Origin: Symbiodinium natans
Taxonomy: Eukaryota; Sar; Dinophyceae; Suessiales; Symbiodiniaceae
Direction of reading: 5' to 3'
Length of the DNA: 64,000 bases
Assembly (NCBI GenBank): GCA_905221605.1
Contig: CAJNDS010002081.1
Location: 536,476-600,475, forward strand
Shown here: positions 11,082 through 22,053 of the stretch, in pieces
How positions within the stretch are numbered: the stretch's first letter is position 1
How the letters are laid out: each line of letters opens with the position of its first letter
Translations under genes and position numbers: made by a program
The notes under the pieces: model-generated
What the model was told of the DNA's origin: nothing
Seen by the model: the letters and a program-made list of their open reading frames with translations, nothing else
The model's database searches: none

Positions 11082-13663
11082 GCCTGCTGTGGCATCTTTT
11101 GGGGGCCCGGGATCCAATCCGGGCTACCATGTCGAGGCCATGCCGTTGAGTCCGCTCAAGCAAGTTCACGCGTGGGCTGCGATGTACAGTGCCCTTACAC
11201 TCGCCACAAAATTCGTGGCCATCATACAGAGCCATGAACACCCACCTGCGGTGCCCCCTGTTTGCTACCCATGTTGGCAACAGGTCGGGGTGCGCAGTGG
11301 CACGCCCCGCCATAGGGTGTGGGCGTGTCTCAACCCATGCGATCCGTACTTTGCCTCGTCGCCGCGAGAGCCAAAAGCATGCCTGAGGGGAGCTGGATGA
11401 CAGTGTTGCGTTAAGGCACCTGATGACACACTGGCACGACTTGAAGACGGAATGGTTTGATTCCTGCATGCCGGCTCAATGTGATACAAGAGTGGACGCA
11501 GCTGCTGCACAGTAGCCCTAGAAAGCTTTCCCGAGACTACTTTCCGACCCCGGTCAGAATGCAGCAGCCAGGACCGATGTTGGCATGGTACGATGTCAGG
11601 TATGCGTGAAATGCATTGATGCGTGGTGTAAAGTGTAAACAGCGCAAAGTTGCGAGTGGTGCCTGGTGCAGGACAGCAGGTGACCGAACTCGCCATGCAG
11701 AACTCTGTGAGTGCTGTGGTGGCTCGCATCCGTGCTCGCAGCTGTGGCACGCCGATGCCGTTCACCTCGCAGGTGCCTGTCCAGAACTCGGAGTCCGGTC
11801 GAGGAGACGTTGCTTGCATGTGGGGTTGTGATGGCCTTCGGGGCAAAATTACGATTAAAATGTACTTACTAGTAGCAGCGAGCAGTATTGTTGACTTGCA
11901 TATATTCCTAGTTCCGCAAACGTTCACCATAAGATTCTGAAGATTGGTCGTCGCATGCTTGCCGCACGTGCCTTGCAGTGGTGCTTTATTGCTTTGAGGA
12001 TACACGCTTGGCCGCGAGTACCCGTGCATGGGCAATGGCTCCATGCTGAGCAGCATTCTGGCTCCCGTTGGCGTGAGCCTGACTTTCTGCGTGATCGTGG
12101 GCAAGTCCCTCCACATGTTCGGCAAGTGAGCCTGCTGTGGCATCTTTTTGGGGGCCCGGGATCCAATCCGGGCTACCATTTCGAGGCCGTGCCGTTGAGT
12201 CCGCTCAAGCAAGTCCATGCGTGGGCTGCGATGTACAGTGCCCTTATACTCGCCACAAAATTCGTGGCCATCATGCAGAGCCATGAACACCCACCTGCGG
12301 TGCCCCCTGTTTGCTACCCATGTTGGCAACAGGTCGGGGTGCGCAGTGGCACGCCCCGCCATAGGGTGTGGGCGTGTCTCAACCCATGCGATCCGTACTT
12401 TGCCTCGTCGCCGCGAGAGCCAAAAGCATGCCTGAGGGGAGCTGGATGACAGTGTTGCGTTAAGGCACCTGATGACACACTGGCACGACTTGAAGACGGA
12501 ATGGTTTGATTCCTGCATGCCGGCTCAATGTGATACAAGAGTGGACGCAGCTGCTGCACAGTAGCCCTAGAAAGCTTTCCCGAGACTACTTTCCGACCCC
12601 GGTCAGAATGCAGCAGCCAGGACCGATGTTGGCATGGTACGATGTCAGGTATGCGTGAAATGCATTGATGCGTGGTGTAAAGTGTAAACAGCGCAAAGTT
12701 GCGAGTGGTGCCTGGTGCAGGACAGCAGGTGACCGAACTCGCCATGCAGAACTCTATGAGTGCTGTGGTGGCTCGCATCCGTGCTCGCAGCTGTGGCACG
12801 CCGATGCCGTTCACCTCGCAGGTGCCTGTCCAGAACTCGGAGTCCGGTCGAGGAGACGTTGCTTGCATGTTGGGTTGTGATGGCCATTTGGGGCAAAATT
12901 ACGATTAAAATGTACTTACTAGAAGCAGCGAGCAGTATTGTTGACTTGTATATATTCCTAGTTCCGCAAACGTTCACCATAAGATTCTGAAGATTGGTCG
13001 TCGCATGCTTGCCGCACGTGCCTTGCAGTGGTGCAGTGGTGCTGTTTGCTTTGAGGATACACGCTTGGCCGCGAGTACCCGTGCATGGGCAATGGCTCCA
13101 TGCTGAGCAGCATTCTGGCTCCCGTTGGCGTGAGCCTGACTTTCTGCGTGATCGTGGGCAAGTCCCTCCACATGTTCGGCAAGTGAGCCTGCTGTGGGGC
13201 CCGGGATCCAATCCGGGCTACCATTTCGAGGCCGTGCCGTTGAGTCCGCTCAAGCAAGTTCACGCGTGGGCTGCGATGTACAGTGCCCTTATACTCGCCA
13301 CAAAATTCGTGGCCATCATACAGAGCCATGAACACCCACCTGCGGTGCCCCCTGTTTGCTACCCATGTTGGCAACAGGTCGGGGTGCGCAGTGGCACGCC
13401 CCGCCATAGGGTGTGGGCGTGTCTCAACCCATGCGATTCATGCGATCCGTACTTTGCCTCGTCGACGCGAGAGCACAAAGCATGCCTGAGGGGAGCTGGA
13501 TGACAGCGTTGCGTTAAGGCACCTGATGACACACTGGCACATGATTTGAAGACGGAATGGTTTGATTCCTGCATGCCGGCTCAATGTGATACAAGAGTGG
13601 ACGCAGCTGCTGCACAGTAGCCCTAGAAAGCTTTGCATAGACTACTTTCCGACCCCGGTCAGA

Positions 13664-14205
13664 ATGCAGCAGCCAGGACTGATGTTGGCATGGTACGATG
13701 TATGCGCGAAGTGCATTGATGCGTGGTGTAAAGTGTAAACAGTGTAAAGTTGCGAGTGGTGCCTGGTGCAGGACAGCAGGTGACCGAACTCGCCATGCAG
13801 AACTCTGTGAGTGCTGTGGTGGCTCGCATCCGCGCTCGCAGCTGTGGCACGCCGATGCCGTTCACCTCGCAGGTGCCTGTCCAGAACTCGGAGTCCGGTC
13901 GAGGAGACGTTGCTTGCATGTGGGGTTCTGATGAATGTGATCTACCTAGTATAGAGAAGAGTGCTTTTGACTTGTCTATCTTCCTAGTTCCGCAAATATT
14001 CACCATAAGATTCTGAAGATTGGTCGTCGCATGTTTGCAGCACGTGCCTTGCAGTGGTGCTTTATTGCTTTGAGGATACACGCTTGGCCGCGAGTACCCG
14101 TGCATGGGCAATGGCTCCATGCTGAGCAGCATTCTGGCTCCCGTTGGCGTGAGCCTGACTTTCTGCGTGATCGTGGGCAAGTCCCTCCACATGTTCGGCA
14201 AGTGA
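13664..14205 (+). CDS. Array gene, copy 9: second intron replaced
   Basis: Here the sequence between exon 2 and exon 3 is unlike that of the other copies (it starts ttctgatgaatgtgatctac) yet still ends in the shared ttcctag. The exons on both sides are conserved. Intron replacement between conserved exons supports the model. Confidence 0.4.
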
Positions 14206-14682
14206 GCCTGCTGTGGCATCTTTTGGGGGCCTCGGAACCAATCCGGGCTACCATGTCGAGGCCATGCCGTTGAGTCCGCTCAAGCAAGTTCACGCGTGGG
14301 CTGCGATGTACAGCGCCCTTATACTCGCCACAAAATTCATGGCCATCATACAGAGCCATGAACACCCACCTGCGGTGCCCCCTGTTTGCTACCCATGTTG
14401 GCAACAGGTCGGGGTGCGCAGTGGCACGCCCCGCCATAGGGTGTGGGCGTGTCTCAACCCATGCGATCCGTACTTTGCCTCGTCGCCGCGAGAGCCAAAA
14501 GCATGCCTGAGGGGAGCTGGATGACAGTGTTGCGTTAAGGCACCTGATGACACACTGGCACGACTTGAAGACGGAATGGTTTGATTCCTGCATGCCGGCT
14601 CAATGTGATACAAGAGTGGACGCAGCTGCTGCACAGTAGCCCTAGAAAGCTTTCCCGAGACTACTTTCCGACCCCGGTCAGA

Positions 14683-15259
14683 ATGCAGCAGCCAGGACCG
14701 ATGTTGGCATGGTACGATGTCAGGTATGCGTGAAATGCATTGATGCGTGGTGTAAAGTGTAAACAGCGCAAAGTTGCGAGTGGTGCCTGGTGCAGGACAG
14801 CAGGTGACCGAACTCGCCATGCAGAACTCTATGAGTGCTGTGGTGGCTCGCATCCGTGCTCGCAGCTGTGGCACGCCGATGCCGTTCACCTCGCAGGTGC
14901 CTGTCCAGAACTCGGAGTCCGGTCGAGGAGACGTTGCTTGCATGTTGGGTTGTGATGGCCATTTGGGGCAAAATTACGATTAAAATGTACTTACTAGAAG
15001 CAGCGAGCAGTATTGTTGACTTGTATATATTCCTAGTTCCGCAAACGTTCACCATAAGATTCTGAAGATTGGTCGTCGCATGCTTGCCGCACGTGCCTTG
15101 CAGTGGTGGTGGTGCTGTTTGCTTTGAGGATACACGCTTGGCCGCGAGTACCCGTGCATGGGCAATGGCTCCATGCTGAGCAGCATTCTGGCTCCCGTTG
15201 GCGTGAGCCTGACTTTCTGCGTGATCGTGGGCAAGTCCCTCCACATGTTCGGCAAGTGA
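14683..15259 (+). CDS. Array gene, copy 10: last copy, downstream spacer truncated
   Basis: The predicted exons are intact, including the hydrophobic terminal exon, but the spacer that normally follows is cut at about 15476 and replaced by unrelated sequence. This marks the right edge of the array. Confidence 0.45.
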
Positions 15260-15479
15260 GCCTGCTGTGGCATCTTTTGGGGGCCTCGGAACCAATCCGG
15301 GCTACCATGTCGAGGCCATGCCGTTGAGTCCGCTCAAGCAAGTTCACGCGTGGGCTGCGATGTACAGTGCCCTTATACTCGCCACAAAATTCGTGGCCAT
15401 CATACAGAGCTATGAACACCCACCTGCGGTGCCCCCTGTTTGCTACCCATGTTGGCAACAGGTCGGGGTGCGCAGTTGA

Positions 15480-16140
15480 ACTGCACTCACACTCCACGAG
15501 CTCACAGTTTGTTCCAACTTGCACTGCAAAAAATGGAGGATCTCTCCTTTTTCTGAGCCGAACATGAGTGGCATTCTGGGCAGCCGAGTGACATCGGAGA
15601 ATCTCATCCTTGAGAAACCCTCAACCGGCAACCTTAACCACCTGAGACACTAGCACTAAGGTTCAAGGTCACGCCGACATCGGGAAGGCATCGCCAAGTT
15701 GATCTACATGATGGCTCCTGTGGACCATATCTATATGCTTTGTTTGTCTATACATCGAAACGTCTGATTGCATTGTATGTCTCCTGATCAAGACACACAC
15801 ACACATGTGGTGTTCCAAGAGGTCTTAGGGTCTGGGGTGCCACGAGGGCCAACCCTAAACCTTAAACCCTAGACCCTAAACCCTAAACCCTAAACCCTAG
15901 ACCCTAAACCCTAAACCCTAACATTCTGAACCCTTAGCCGCTGTTCGAGACAGTTGTGAGGTATCGGTAGAAGCAGGTGGTAGAAGATTGAAGGCAGGAG
16001 CTGTGCCCTGGAAGCCGGCTACGAATTTCAGGGTTTGGGGCTTGCGTAGGGTTTCAGAGAAAAGGGTTCAAGCTTTTTGGGAGCTTCGCTGTGTCCCTAA
16101 ACCCTAAACCCTAAACCCTAAACCCTAAACCCTAAACCCT
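15480..16140. other. Spacer with telomere-type tracts, no convincing gene
   Basis: After the array edge there are about 370 bases with no clear exon, then CCCTAAA tracts at 15853-15925 and 16096-16140. A frame around 15965-16030 (VSVEAGGRRLKAGAVPWKPA) is open but lacks a clear donor. Confidence 0.5.
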
Positions 16141-16174
16141 ATAAACCCTAAACCTCAAAATCAGCTTTGCGCAG

Positions 16175-16232
16175 GGGCTATCGAGTGATGCTCGTCAGTG
16201 AGATTGCGCCCTCTAAGCCGACGTGGCGAAAG
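16175..16232 (+). CDS. Putative internal exon
   Basis: Bounded by gcgcag and gtacag. Reads GYRVMLVSEIAPSKPTWRK, leaving in phase 0. It joins in frame to the exon at 16431. Product not recognised. Confidence 0.5.
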
Positions 16233-16430
16233 GTACAGAACTGATTCGAGCTTGAAGGCACAACTACATCCCCCTTGTGATTTTTTCATTTTTGTTTAGA
16301 TAAAGCCCAAGAAGATAATACACATACTATACCATTATTTAAGGTTCTAGGGGGAGTATAGTCTGTTGATGGGGCTCGTACTGCTGTAGCTGCCGTGCAT
16401 TTTGGTTGAATTCGCCCATGGCGCACGAAG

Positions 16431-16549
16431 CTCGAGCTACACGGACCAAGCGAAATCCGCGAGCGTGAGGAGCTTATGATTCTGCAAAGCGCGTTGCAGA
16501 ACATGGAGACTTGCTCTCGCAGACGCCTGCATACCCCTTCATTGGCGGC
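16431..16549 (+). CDS. Putative internal exon, 39 codons
   Basis: Bounded by cgaag and gtaagg; enters in phase 0 (matching 16232) and leaves in phase 2. Reads LELHGPSEIREREELMILQS, then ALQNMETCSRRRLHTPSLAA, a charged helical segment. Product not recognised. Confidence 0.55.
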
Positions 16550-16746
16550 GTAAGGCTTAGGCAACTATCCGGAGATTGGATGATGTCACTATCTCGGCAC
16601 TGGTATAGCGCTCAGGAGAGAGTCTTTCCAACGCAGCGCATAGATCAACCACGCAGGATTGAGGCGTGATAGCAAATATACATATATATATATATAGATA
16701 TGTATATATTGCCCTTCAGACTCTAGACCCTAACAGCCCCCAACAG

Positions 16747-16870
16747 GCACATTTTGGCCGCTGCGAGCTGCAAGATTATGTACCATTTTGTTATCGCCCA
16801 TCTTCTGATCGCGCAGATCAGATGGGGCGTGGTTTCAACAACAGCATGTCGCCAGCTGTCGAGACGGCAG
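16747..16870 (+). CDS. Putative internal exon, 41 codons
   Basis: Bounded by aacag and gtgacc. Reads AHFGRCELQDYVPFCYRPSS, then DRADQMGRGFNNSMSPAVET. Leaves in phase 1. Product not recognised. Confidence 0.55.
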
Positions 16871-16932
16871 GTGACCTTGTATGACAGTCTGTGAGATCCG
16901 CATTCCTCGCATGCCTGCTTTCTGGCATTCAG

Positions 16933-16977
16933 TTTCTGAGCCGTCGATTGATCAGCCCCTGCTCCGCAAGCGCCAGG
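16933..16977 (+). CDS. Putative internal exon with GA donor
   Basis: After attcag, entering in phase 1 to match 16870, it reads SEPSIDQPLLRKRQ and meets gatctcctgcc. A closely similar gatctcccgcc follows the exon at 18008, suggesting a shared GA-type donor context. Confidence 0.45.
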
Positions 16978-17256
16978 GATCTCCTGCCATAAGCCCTAAA
17001 CCCGAAACCCTAGACCCTAAACCCTAAACCCTAAACTAGTTCTGTACTCAGGGTTTCTTATGTACGGGGACGGCTAAAGGTCAGACCGTGAGACCAAACT
17101 TCAGGGACTTGCGGCTTGGGCATCGTTAGGCCACACAGGCCCCTCACAACCCTAAACCCTAAACCCTAAACCCTAAACCCTAAACCCTAAATCCTAAATC
17201 CTAAACCCTAAACCCTAAACCCTAAACCCTAAACATTTCGGCAGAAGCTTGCGCAG

Positions 17257-17315
17257 GCCGGCTGGGGTGTGAAAGGACAGGGCAAGTGGTGTCTGCGGAA
17301 AGGCTGGTCAGCGGG
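17257..17315 (+). CDS. Putative internal exon
   Basis: Bounded by gcgcag and gtatgc. Reads AGWGVKGQGKWCLRKGWSA, leaving in phase 2. CCCTAAA lies upstream. Product not recognised. Confidence 0.5.
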
Positions 17316-17777
17316 GTATGCTTCAAAAAGCCGTTAGCCGTTATCCATTACTTCCCCCTTTTTGTTGGGGTTTAGTACCCTTCCAAGCCCCTTCAAACCA
17401 AAAAGTTGCCCTTTTCTTCCTAGGTTACTCTTGGGTCCAAGAAATCATCAACATGGCCATGCAGCTTCCCCCACATGATCACGCCTGACACCTCCGACTC
17501 ATCCAACCCATGGCGCATACTACAGATTGCGGAAAAAAGGTGTGGGTTTCTGTTCAGGAGCTCTCTCTGGCCCTCCTTTGTCACGTCTTTGCTGGGTCAC
17601 CCATATAAGGTGGTTTTAACCTGAACCTTGATGGGTTTCCTTAAGGGTAGTGCTATGGGTCCTTGGGTTGTAGAGGGTATATAAGGTAAATAAGGGGCCG
17701 GCCTGCTTGTAAGAGACCATGTAACTACCCTAAGACAGTCTGAGAAGAGGTCATCTGGGCGATTCGGTGCATGACAG

Positions 17778-17911
17778 GTGGCGCGGAGTTGCCGCGACAC
17801 GCTTGCTGCGACTTTCCCGAACTCCATGGAAGGCGTGCCATCTGAAGTTCAGAGGGCTCGAATTCCCACCGCAACCCACAGAGTCTTAGTGAATGGATCT
17901 GAATGGTACGG
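17778..17911 (+). CDS. Putative internal exon, 44 codons
   Basis: Bounded by gacag and gtacgt. The favoured frame reads VARSCRDTLAATFPNSMEGV, then PSEVQRARIPTATHRVLVNG. A second frame is also open until TAG at the end, so the phase is not certain. Product not recognised. Confidence 0.5.
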
Positions 17912-18007
17912 GTACGTAGACTCTGGACCTTAAACCCTAAACCCTAAACCCCAAACCCTAAACCCTAAACCCTAAACCCTACACCCTGCCGTACCTTCTT
18001 GTGCCAG

Positions 18008-18045
18008 GCCGCCAGCTCTGTGTCTTCCACGCCTGCGGCGCAAGG
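18008..18045 (+). CDS. Putative small exon with GA donor
   Basis: After gccag, entering in phase 2 to match 17911, it reads PPALCLPRLRRK and meets gatctcccgcc. It is short, so confidence is low. Confidence 0.35.
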
Positions 18046-18249
18046 GATCTCCCGCCATACACTCAGTCATTATATCCTCGAAGCATGAACCGGGTTTAGG
18101 GTTTAGGGTTTAGGGTTTCGGGTCTTGCAGGTTTTACGCGGTCACAGGTAGGGCAACGATGGTTGTGACCTACTTTCGGGTACTTCTAAACCCACTTCTC
18201 AGTACCCATGAACCTTGAAGTATGCTCAACGCATGAACCTTGGGATGTT

Positions 18250-18570
18250 CCCCCTTAGGGTTTAGGGTTTAGGGTTTAGGGTTTAGGGTTTGGGGTTTGG
18301 GGTTTGGGGTTTAGGGTTTGGGTTTAGGGTATACGAACAGCTCCTTAAACTACTTTTTGCTTCAGAACCCCCCCGCCCAAAGAAAAATCCCTATATTGCC
18401 TTATAAGGAAGGAACGGGGGGGGAAGTAGGTACCCCACATAGACTAGGACTCGCCTTTCGCTGAGACACCCAGTTAGAGCTGCGCGGGGTTTAGGGTTTA
18501 GGGTTTAGGGTTTAGGGTTTAGGGTTTCGGGCCTAGGGCCTAGGGTTTAGGGTTTAGGGTTTAGGGTTCT
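18250..18570. repeat. TTTAGGG tracts with spacer
   Basis: G-strand tracts at 18258-18330 (with TTTGGGG variants), 18488-18530 and 18541-18567. The spacer between them holds part of a small repeated element (ttgcttcagaaccccc...ccttataagg) and no clear exon. Confidence 0.75.
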
Positions 18571-18731
18571 TGAAAGAGACCACTGGGCCTGGTCCCAGGC
18601 TTCTCTGGGGCCATGCCCCCTCAAGACTAGCGACCCTCAAACCCTAAACCCTGAACCCTGAAACCCTGAACCCTGAACCCTAAACCCTAAACCCTAAACC
18701 CTAAACCCTAAACCGGCAAAGGGTCTACAAG

Positions 18732-18794
18732 AACACAGAGCAGCCCTTTCGGGACAACCTGGGTTTGGTCGTCGTGCCTGCCAGCGACGAGGCG
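18732..18794 (+). CDS. Putative internal exon, 21 codons
   Basis: After ctacaag and before gtttag, phase 0 at both ends. Reads NTEQPFRDNLGLVVVPASDE plus A. The frame is also open further upstream into RQRVYK. Product not recognised. Confidence 0.5.
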
Positions 18795-18813
18795 GTTTAG
18801 GGTTTGGGAAGCA

Positions 18814-18965
18814 AACCCTAAACCCTAAACCCTAAACCCTAAACCCTAAACCCCAAACCCTAAACCCTAAACCCTAAACCCTAAACCCTAAACCCTAAAC
18901 CCTAAACCCTAAACCCTAAACCCTAAACCTTAAACCCTAACCCTAAACCCTAAACCCTAAACCCT
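18814..18965. repeat. CCCTAAA tract, about 21 units
   Basis: A long C-strand array with single CCCCAAA and CCTTAAA variants. It is followed by a possible micro-exon (APLQGSLQ, then gtaaag). Confidence 0.9.
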
Positions 18966-19368
18966 CAAGGCACCCTTGCAAGGCAGCTTGCAGGTAAAGT
19001 GGGGGCGTCTTAGGCGTCAAGAAAAAAGGGTGTATAGGGGTTAGGTCGGGAATATGGTGAAGGGCCCCTCTGTCGCTAAGTGCATGTTGCAGCATACTTC
19101 CTCTCTGTGGGAGGGATGACTGGACATAGGCGCTGTCAGGCTATTTTAGGACTTCTTTCTGCAAGGATCACGCGAAGTTGGCATTCTTACTTGATTTAAG
19201 AGGGGCTGCCGTTAAGGCCCCCTTTTGTTGGTTGCTCTACGTCATAAGTAGGCAGTAGCACCTCGCCAGGCAGAAGTTCGTGGTTTAGGGCTTAGGATTT
19301 AAGGCATATTATTAGTTTTTGGGCTCTCTGGGTAGGGTCCTCTTCAGAAGAACCCTACAAGCCTGCAG

Positions 19369-19485
19369 ACGCAGGACTTCCTGCTGGAAAACCCGTCGCA
19401 CCTGTCGTACCTTTCCGACGACATGATCGATGCCAGAGCCTTTCCTTCCCCGAACCTCAAGGGACTAAAGGAGGGAGCCTTATAA
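19369..19485 (+). CDS. Putative exon ending in TAA
   Basis: After ctgcag it reads TQDFLLENPSHLSYLSDDMI, then DARAFPSPNLKGLKEGAL and TAA. It may be a terminal exon or may end earlier at a GA/GC donor. Product not recognised. Confidence 0.5.
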   Translation, partial: TQDFLLENPSHLSYLSDDMIDARAFPSPNLKGLKEGAL

Positions 19486-19725
19486 GGGACCTTAGGGGCA
19501 GTTTGGGGATAATTTAGGGGCTACTTCTACCCCGTGGTCCCTCCTCAGGAACCCTTGAATCCCTTGTACCAAGCACCTGCATCACGAGCGTTCGCCCATT
19601 GCACGACATGGTAGTTGTTCAACATACCTGTCCCAAAATCACCAGGTAGGTTCCCTTGTTTAACACGGATTCCCCTTGGAAGGGATCCCCTTTCTCAATG
19701 GTCTATCCCATAGTTTTGATTGCAG

Positions 19726-19811
19726 GCCACGCGAGTTTGCAGTTCGCCTTGGATGCTTGAGGTCGCTCAAGCTGAAGGGAAGCTGCTTCCAACATTGCGG
19801 GAAGGAGACAG
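19726..19811 (+). CDS. Putative internal exon
   Basis: After ttgcag it reads ATRVCSSPWMLEVAQAEGKL and continues LPTLREGD. The donor is unclear; a GA donor near 19804 is possible. Product not recognised. Confidence 0.45.
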
Positions 19812-19892
19812 TATGGGTTTAGGGTTGGGGTTTAGAAGGGCATGGCCCCGAATTAGGTTTTGGCATTGCCCGCCCTGCTTTAGCATGTTTAG

Positions 19893-19936
19893 CCGCCTTG
19901 CCACGGGCTGTGGCTATATCTGTGGACACTCACCCG
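19893..19936 (+). CDS. Putative internal exon
   Basis: Bounded by gtttag and gtaaag. Reads ALPRAVAISVDTHP, entering in phase 1 and leaving in phase 0. Product not recognised. Confidence 0.5.
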
Positions 19937-20434
19937 GTAAAGGTACAGTCCTCAAATCAATGTACCTTAAGAGCCCCAAACGTAGTTTTTGAGGGTTGCC
20001 TAGGAATTCTATAAGCGGTGTTGCAGTAGTTTTGGCTTCCTAAGGTACCCTAAACCCTAAACCCTGAACCCTGAACCCTGAACCCTGAACCCTAAACCCT
20101 AAACCCTAAACCCTACGTGACCGGGGTATCGGGCGTTTAGCGGGCTGCGGGAGTCCAGGAGACGTGCGCTGGCAGCAGTTTTTCTGCGCGGAGTTTGGGG
20201 TTTAGGGTTTAGGGTTTGGGGTTTAGGGTTCCAGGTTTAGGGTTTAGGGTTTGGGGTTTAGAGTAATCTATGGTTCGCTACCATTTCCGGCACTACACAA
20301 AGGAAGGGTGCGAAGCACTCAGGGTCCGCCACAGTAGCCCTAAACCCTAGACCCTAAACCCAAACCCTAAGCCCTAAGCCCTAAACCCTAAACCTAATGG
20401 ATACAGAACCCTCCCAAGGAGCCCCACATTGCGT

Positions 20435-20540
20435 TGAATAATGACTACTAAGAATATTCCCTTAGGGTCCCTTTGTAAATATATTATATAATAACCCCCC
20501 CCCCCCCCCCCGAAACCCTATTCTAACTATTCAGGCCCCT
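20435..20540. mobile_element. Small repeated element, family E (reverse copy)
   Basis: About 105 bp beginning gaataatgactactaagaat and ending aggcccct. It is related in reverse orientation to 23747-23842 and 27714-27810, and in the same orientation to 21446-21543. It has no coding capacity. A C homopolymer interrupts it. Confidence 0.65.
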
Positions 20541-20645
20541 ATATCATGCTTCTTTTTAAGCAGCCCCAGCTTGTCGTTAAAGGGGAGATTCCCTGGACTA
20601 AGGGGCATTGGGCTTTTTCTGGCTGCAATCATGCAATGTGTGCAG

Positions 20646-20681
20646 GAAACGTGGGCGCGGCGGTGCAGGCCCGCATTTGTG
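20646..20681 (+). CDS. Putative small exon
   Basis: Bounded by tgcag and gtaccc. Reads NVGAAVQARIC, phase 1 at both ends. CCCTAAA follows. Product not recognised. Confidence 0.4.
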
Positions 20682-20792
20682 GTACCCTAAACCCTAAACC
20701 CTAAACCCTAAGCCCTCAGCCCTAAGCCCAAAAGCACTCAATCAAAGAAAGCACCCGTAGCCAGATCGCAGAGGCTCGTGTTCTGAATTGAG

Positions 20793-20841
20793 GTGTAGAG
20801 CTTCAGAAAACGGGCCTTGCGCTATAACTGCCCGCCTCTGC
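20793..20841 (+). CDS. Putative internal exon
   Basis: Bounded by ttgag and gtccct. Reads CRASENGPCAITARLC. Product not recognised. Confidence 0.45.
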
Positions 20842-20911
20842 GTCCCTAAACCCTAAACCCTAAACCCTAAACCCTAAACCCTAAACCCTAAACCCTAAAC
20901 CCTAAACCCAG

Positions 20912-20974
20912 TTACTGGGAGCTGCTGCTGCCCGCTTCGTGCTGGCCCCGAGCAACGGCGAAGGCAACCTCAAG
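20912..20974 (+). CDS. Putative internal exon with GC donor
   Basis: After cccag it reads LLGAAAARFVLAPSNGEGNL plus K, phase 0, meeting gctcgt. The frame stays open to the next TTTAGGG tract, so a longer exon is possible. Confidence 0.5.
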
Positions 20975-21349
20975 GCTCGTGGCGCTCCGCCTGTTTTGCT
21001 GCTTAGGGTTTAGGGTTTAGGGTTTAGGGTTTAGGGTCTAGGGTTTAGGGTTTAGGGTAGCTACTGATACCCCAAAAAGTATATACTGTTTTTCGAGGGT
21101 CTACTCCAAAGTAGGGACAACCGGCAAGGGCACCCATACTTGGGAAGCCATGTTCATATCATGGATTCCCCTCCTCCCCCCCCCCCCCCTAGTTTCCCGC
21201 CCTTAGATATGACCTTAATTCGGCTGAGTTCTGGGGATCCTAGGGGGGAGGGGGAGGGGGGGGGGGGTAGTAACCCTAAACCCTAAACCCTAAACCCTAA
21301 ACCCGGCGGCAATAGGGGAGCCCATGTTCATGCCGCACGCTACTCGCAG

Positions 21350-21427
21350 GCTGACTGCGAGAAGCTGGGCGTGCAGCAGTGTGGAGCCACCTTGCTTGCC
21401 GCTTGTCGGCATGCAACGCCGATGTGA
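21350..21427 (+). CDS. Putative terminal exon
   Basis: After tcgcag it reads ADCEKLGVQQCGATLLAACR, then HATPM and TGA. Cys-rich. Product not recognised. Confidence 0.5.
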   Translation, partial: ADCEKLGVQQCGATLLAACRHATPM

Positions 21428-21445
21428 GACTTTGAGACCAATAGA

Positions 21446-21543
21446 GGGGGTCGGAATAATTGCTCAGAATATTCCCCTGCGGTCCCTTTCTAAATGTGCT
21501 ATGATAACCCCCCAAAACCCTATTCTGATCATTAAGGCCCCTT
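21446..21543. mobile_element. Small repeated element, family E (reverse copy)
   Basis: Begins aggggg-tcggaataat and ends attaaggcccc. It is the reverse-orientation relative of 23747-23842 and 27714-27810. Non-coding. Confidence 0.65.
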
Positions 21544-21590
21544 CATTAGACGTTGCTATGTTCCCAATGCCCGTGCTGTCGCAGCCGCAG

Positions 21591-21710
21591 TCAGCCACAC
21601 ACTACTTGGATGAGGCAAAGACGAGGGAGGACGTGAAAGGGCCCGCTTCTTACATGTTTGCTCGCCTGAGTCGCCGCACATCTCCTCAAGAGGTGCTGAT
21701 GTGTGTTTGA
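21591..21710 (+). CDS. Putative terminal exon, 39 codons
   Basis: After ccgcag it reads SATHYLDEAKTREDVKGPAS, then YMFARLSRRTSPQEVLMCV and TGA. Good coding composition. TTTAGGG starts 8 bp later. Product not recognised. Confidence 0.55.
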   Translation, partial: SATHYLDEAKTREDVKGPASYMFARLSRRTSPQEVLMCV

Positions 21711-21794
21711 ATGCCAGGGTTTAGGGTTTAGGGTTTAGGGTTTAGGGTTTAGGACACAAGCCAGGCTAAAGCTCAACTGAACGGCTGATCTCAG

Positions 21795-21900
21795 GACCTT
21801 CCAGCGTGCGCTGGGCCCCGAGGGCGTGTTGAAAGTGGAGGCGCCCAGTGGCAACGGGCCTGTTTCGAGCTGTGGTTGCATGTCGGCTCGAAAGGACCAT
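21795..21900 (+). CDS. Putative internal exon with GA donor
   Basis: After ctcag it reads TFQRALGPEGVLKVEAPSGN, then GPVSSCGCMSARKDH, leaving in phase 0 at gagtac. The next exon enters in phase 0, giving a 51 nt GA-AG intron. A GT donor two bases later would break the frame. Confidence 0.5.
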
Positions 21901-21951
21901 GAGTACGTTTGCGGGGCCCTTTGAAGAACCAAGACGAATTAGCAAGTGCAG

Positions 21952-22053
21952 GACCTGCGCAAGTTCCTGCAAAGTATCGACCCCACGCTGAAAGAGAAGG
22001 ACCCCTGGCGTGTTCTTGCATCTCTCTGGAGGCCACATGAAGACTGCAAAAGG
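21952..22053 (+). CDS. Putative internal exon, 34 codons, GC donor
   Basis: After gtgcag it reads DLRKFLQSIDPTLKEKDPWR, then VLASLWRPHEDCKR, leaving in phase 0 at gccttt. Product not recognised. Confidence 0.55.

Larger units (their letters stand above)
5214..15476 (+). repeat. Tandem array of ten ~1.05 kb gene-bearing units
   Basis: Ten head-to-tail units start at the conserved ATGCAGCAGCCAGG sites 5321, 6338, 7395, 8455, 9519, 10581, 11559, 12608, 13664 and 14683. Spacings are 1017, 1057, 1060, 1064, 1062, 978, 1049, 1056 and 1019 bp. Units are highly similar; most differences are indels in three short stretches that behave like introns. Unit 10 breaks off at about 15476 into unrelated sequence. 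Neighbouring units share private variants (for example 7, 8 and 10), so the array has been reshuffled by unequal exchange or conversion. Long minus-strand open frames (up to 417 codons) exist, but the indel pattern argues that they are incidental. Confidence 0.95.

Noticed and set aside
11265-12518. 417-codon minus-strand open frame across the tandem array
   Set aside because: It spans more than one repeat unit and crosses the intervals that vary in length between copies; the other copies break it. GC-rich repetition explains its length.
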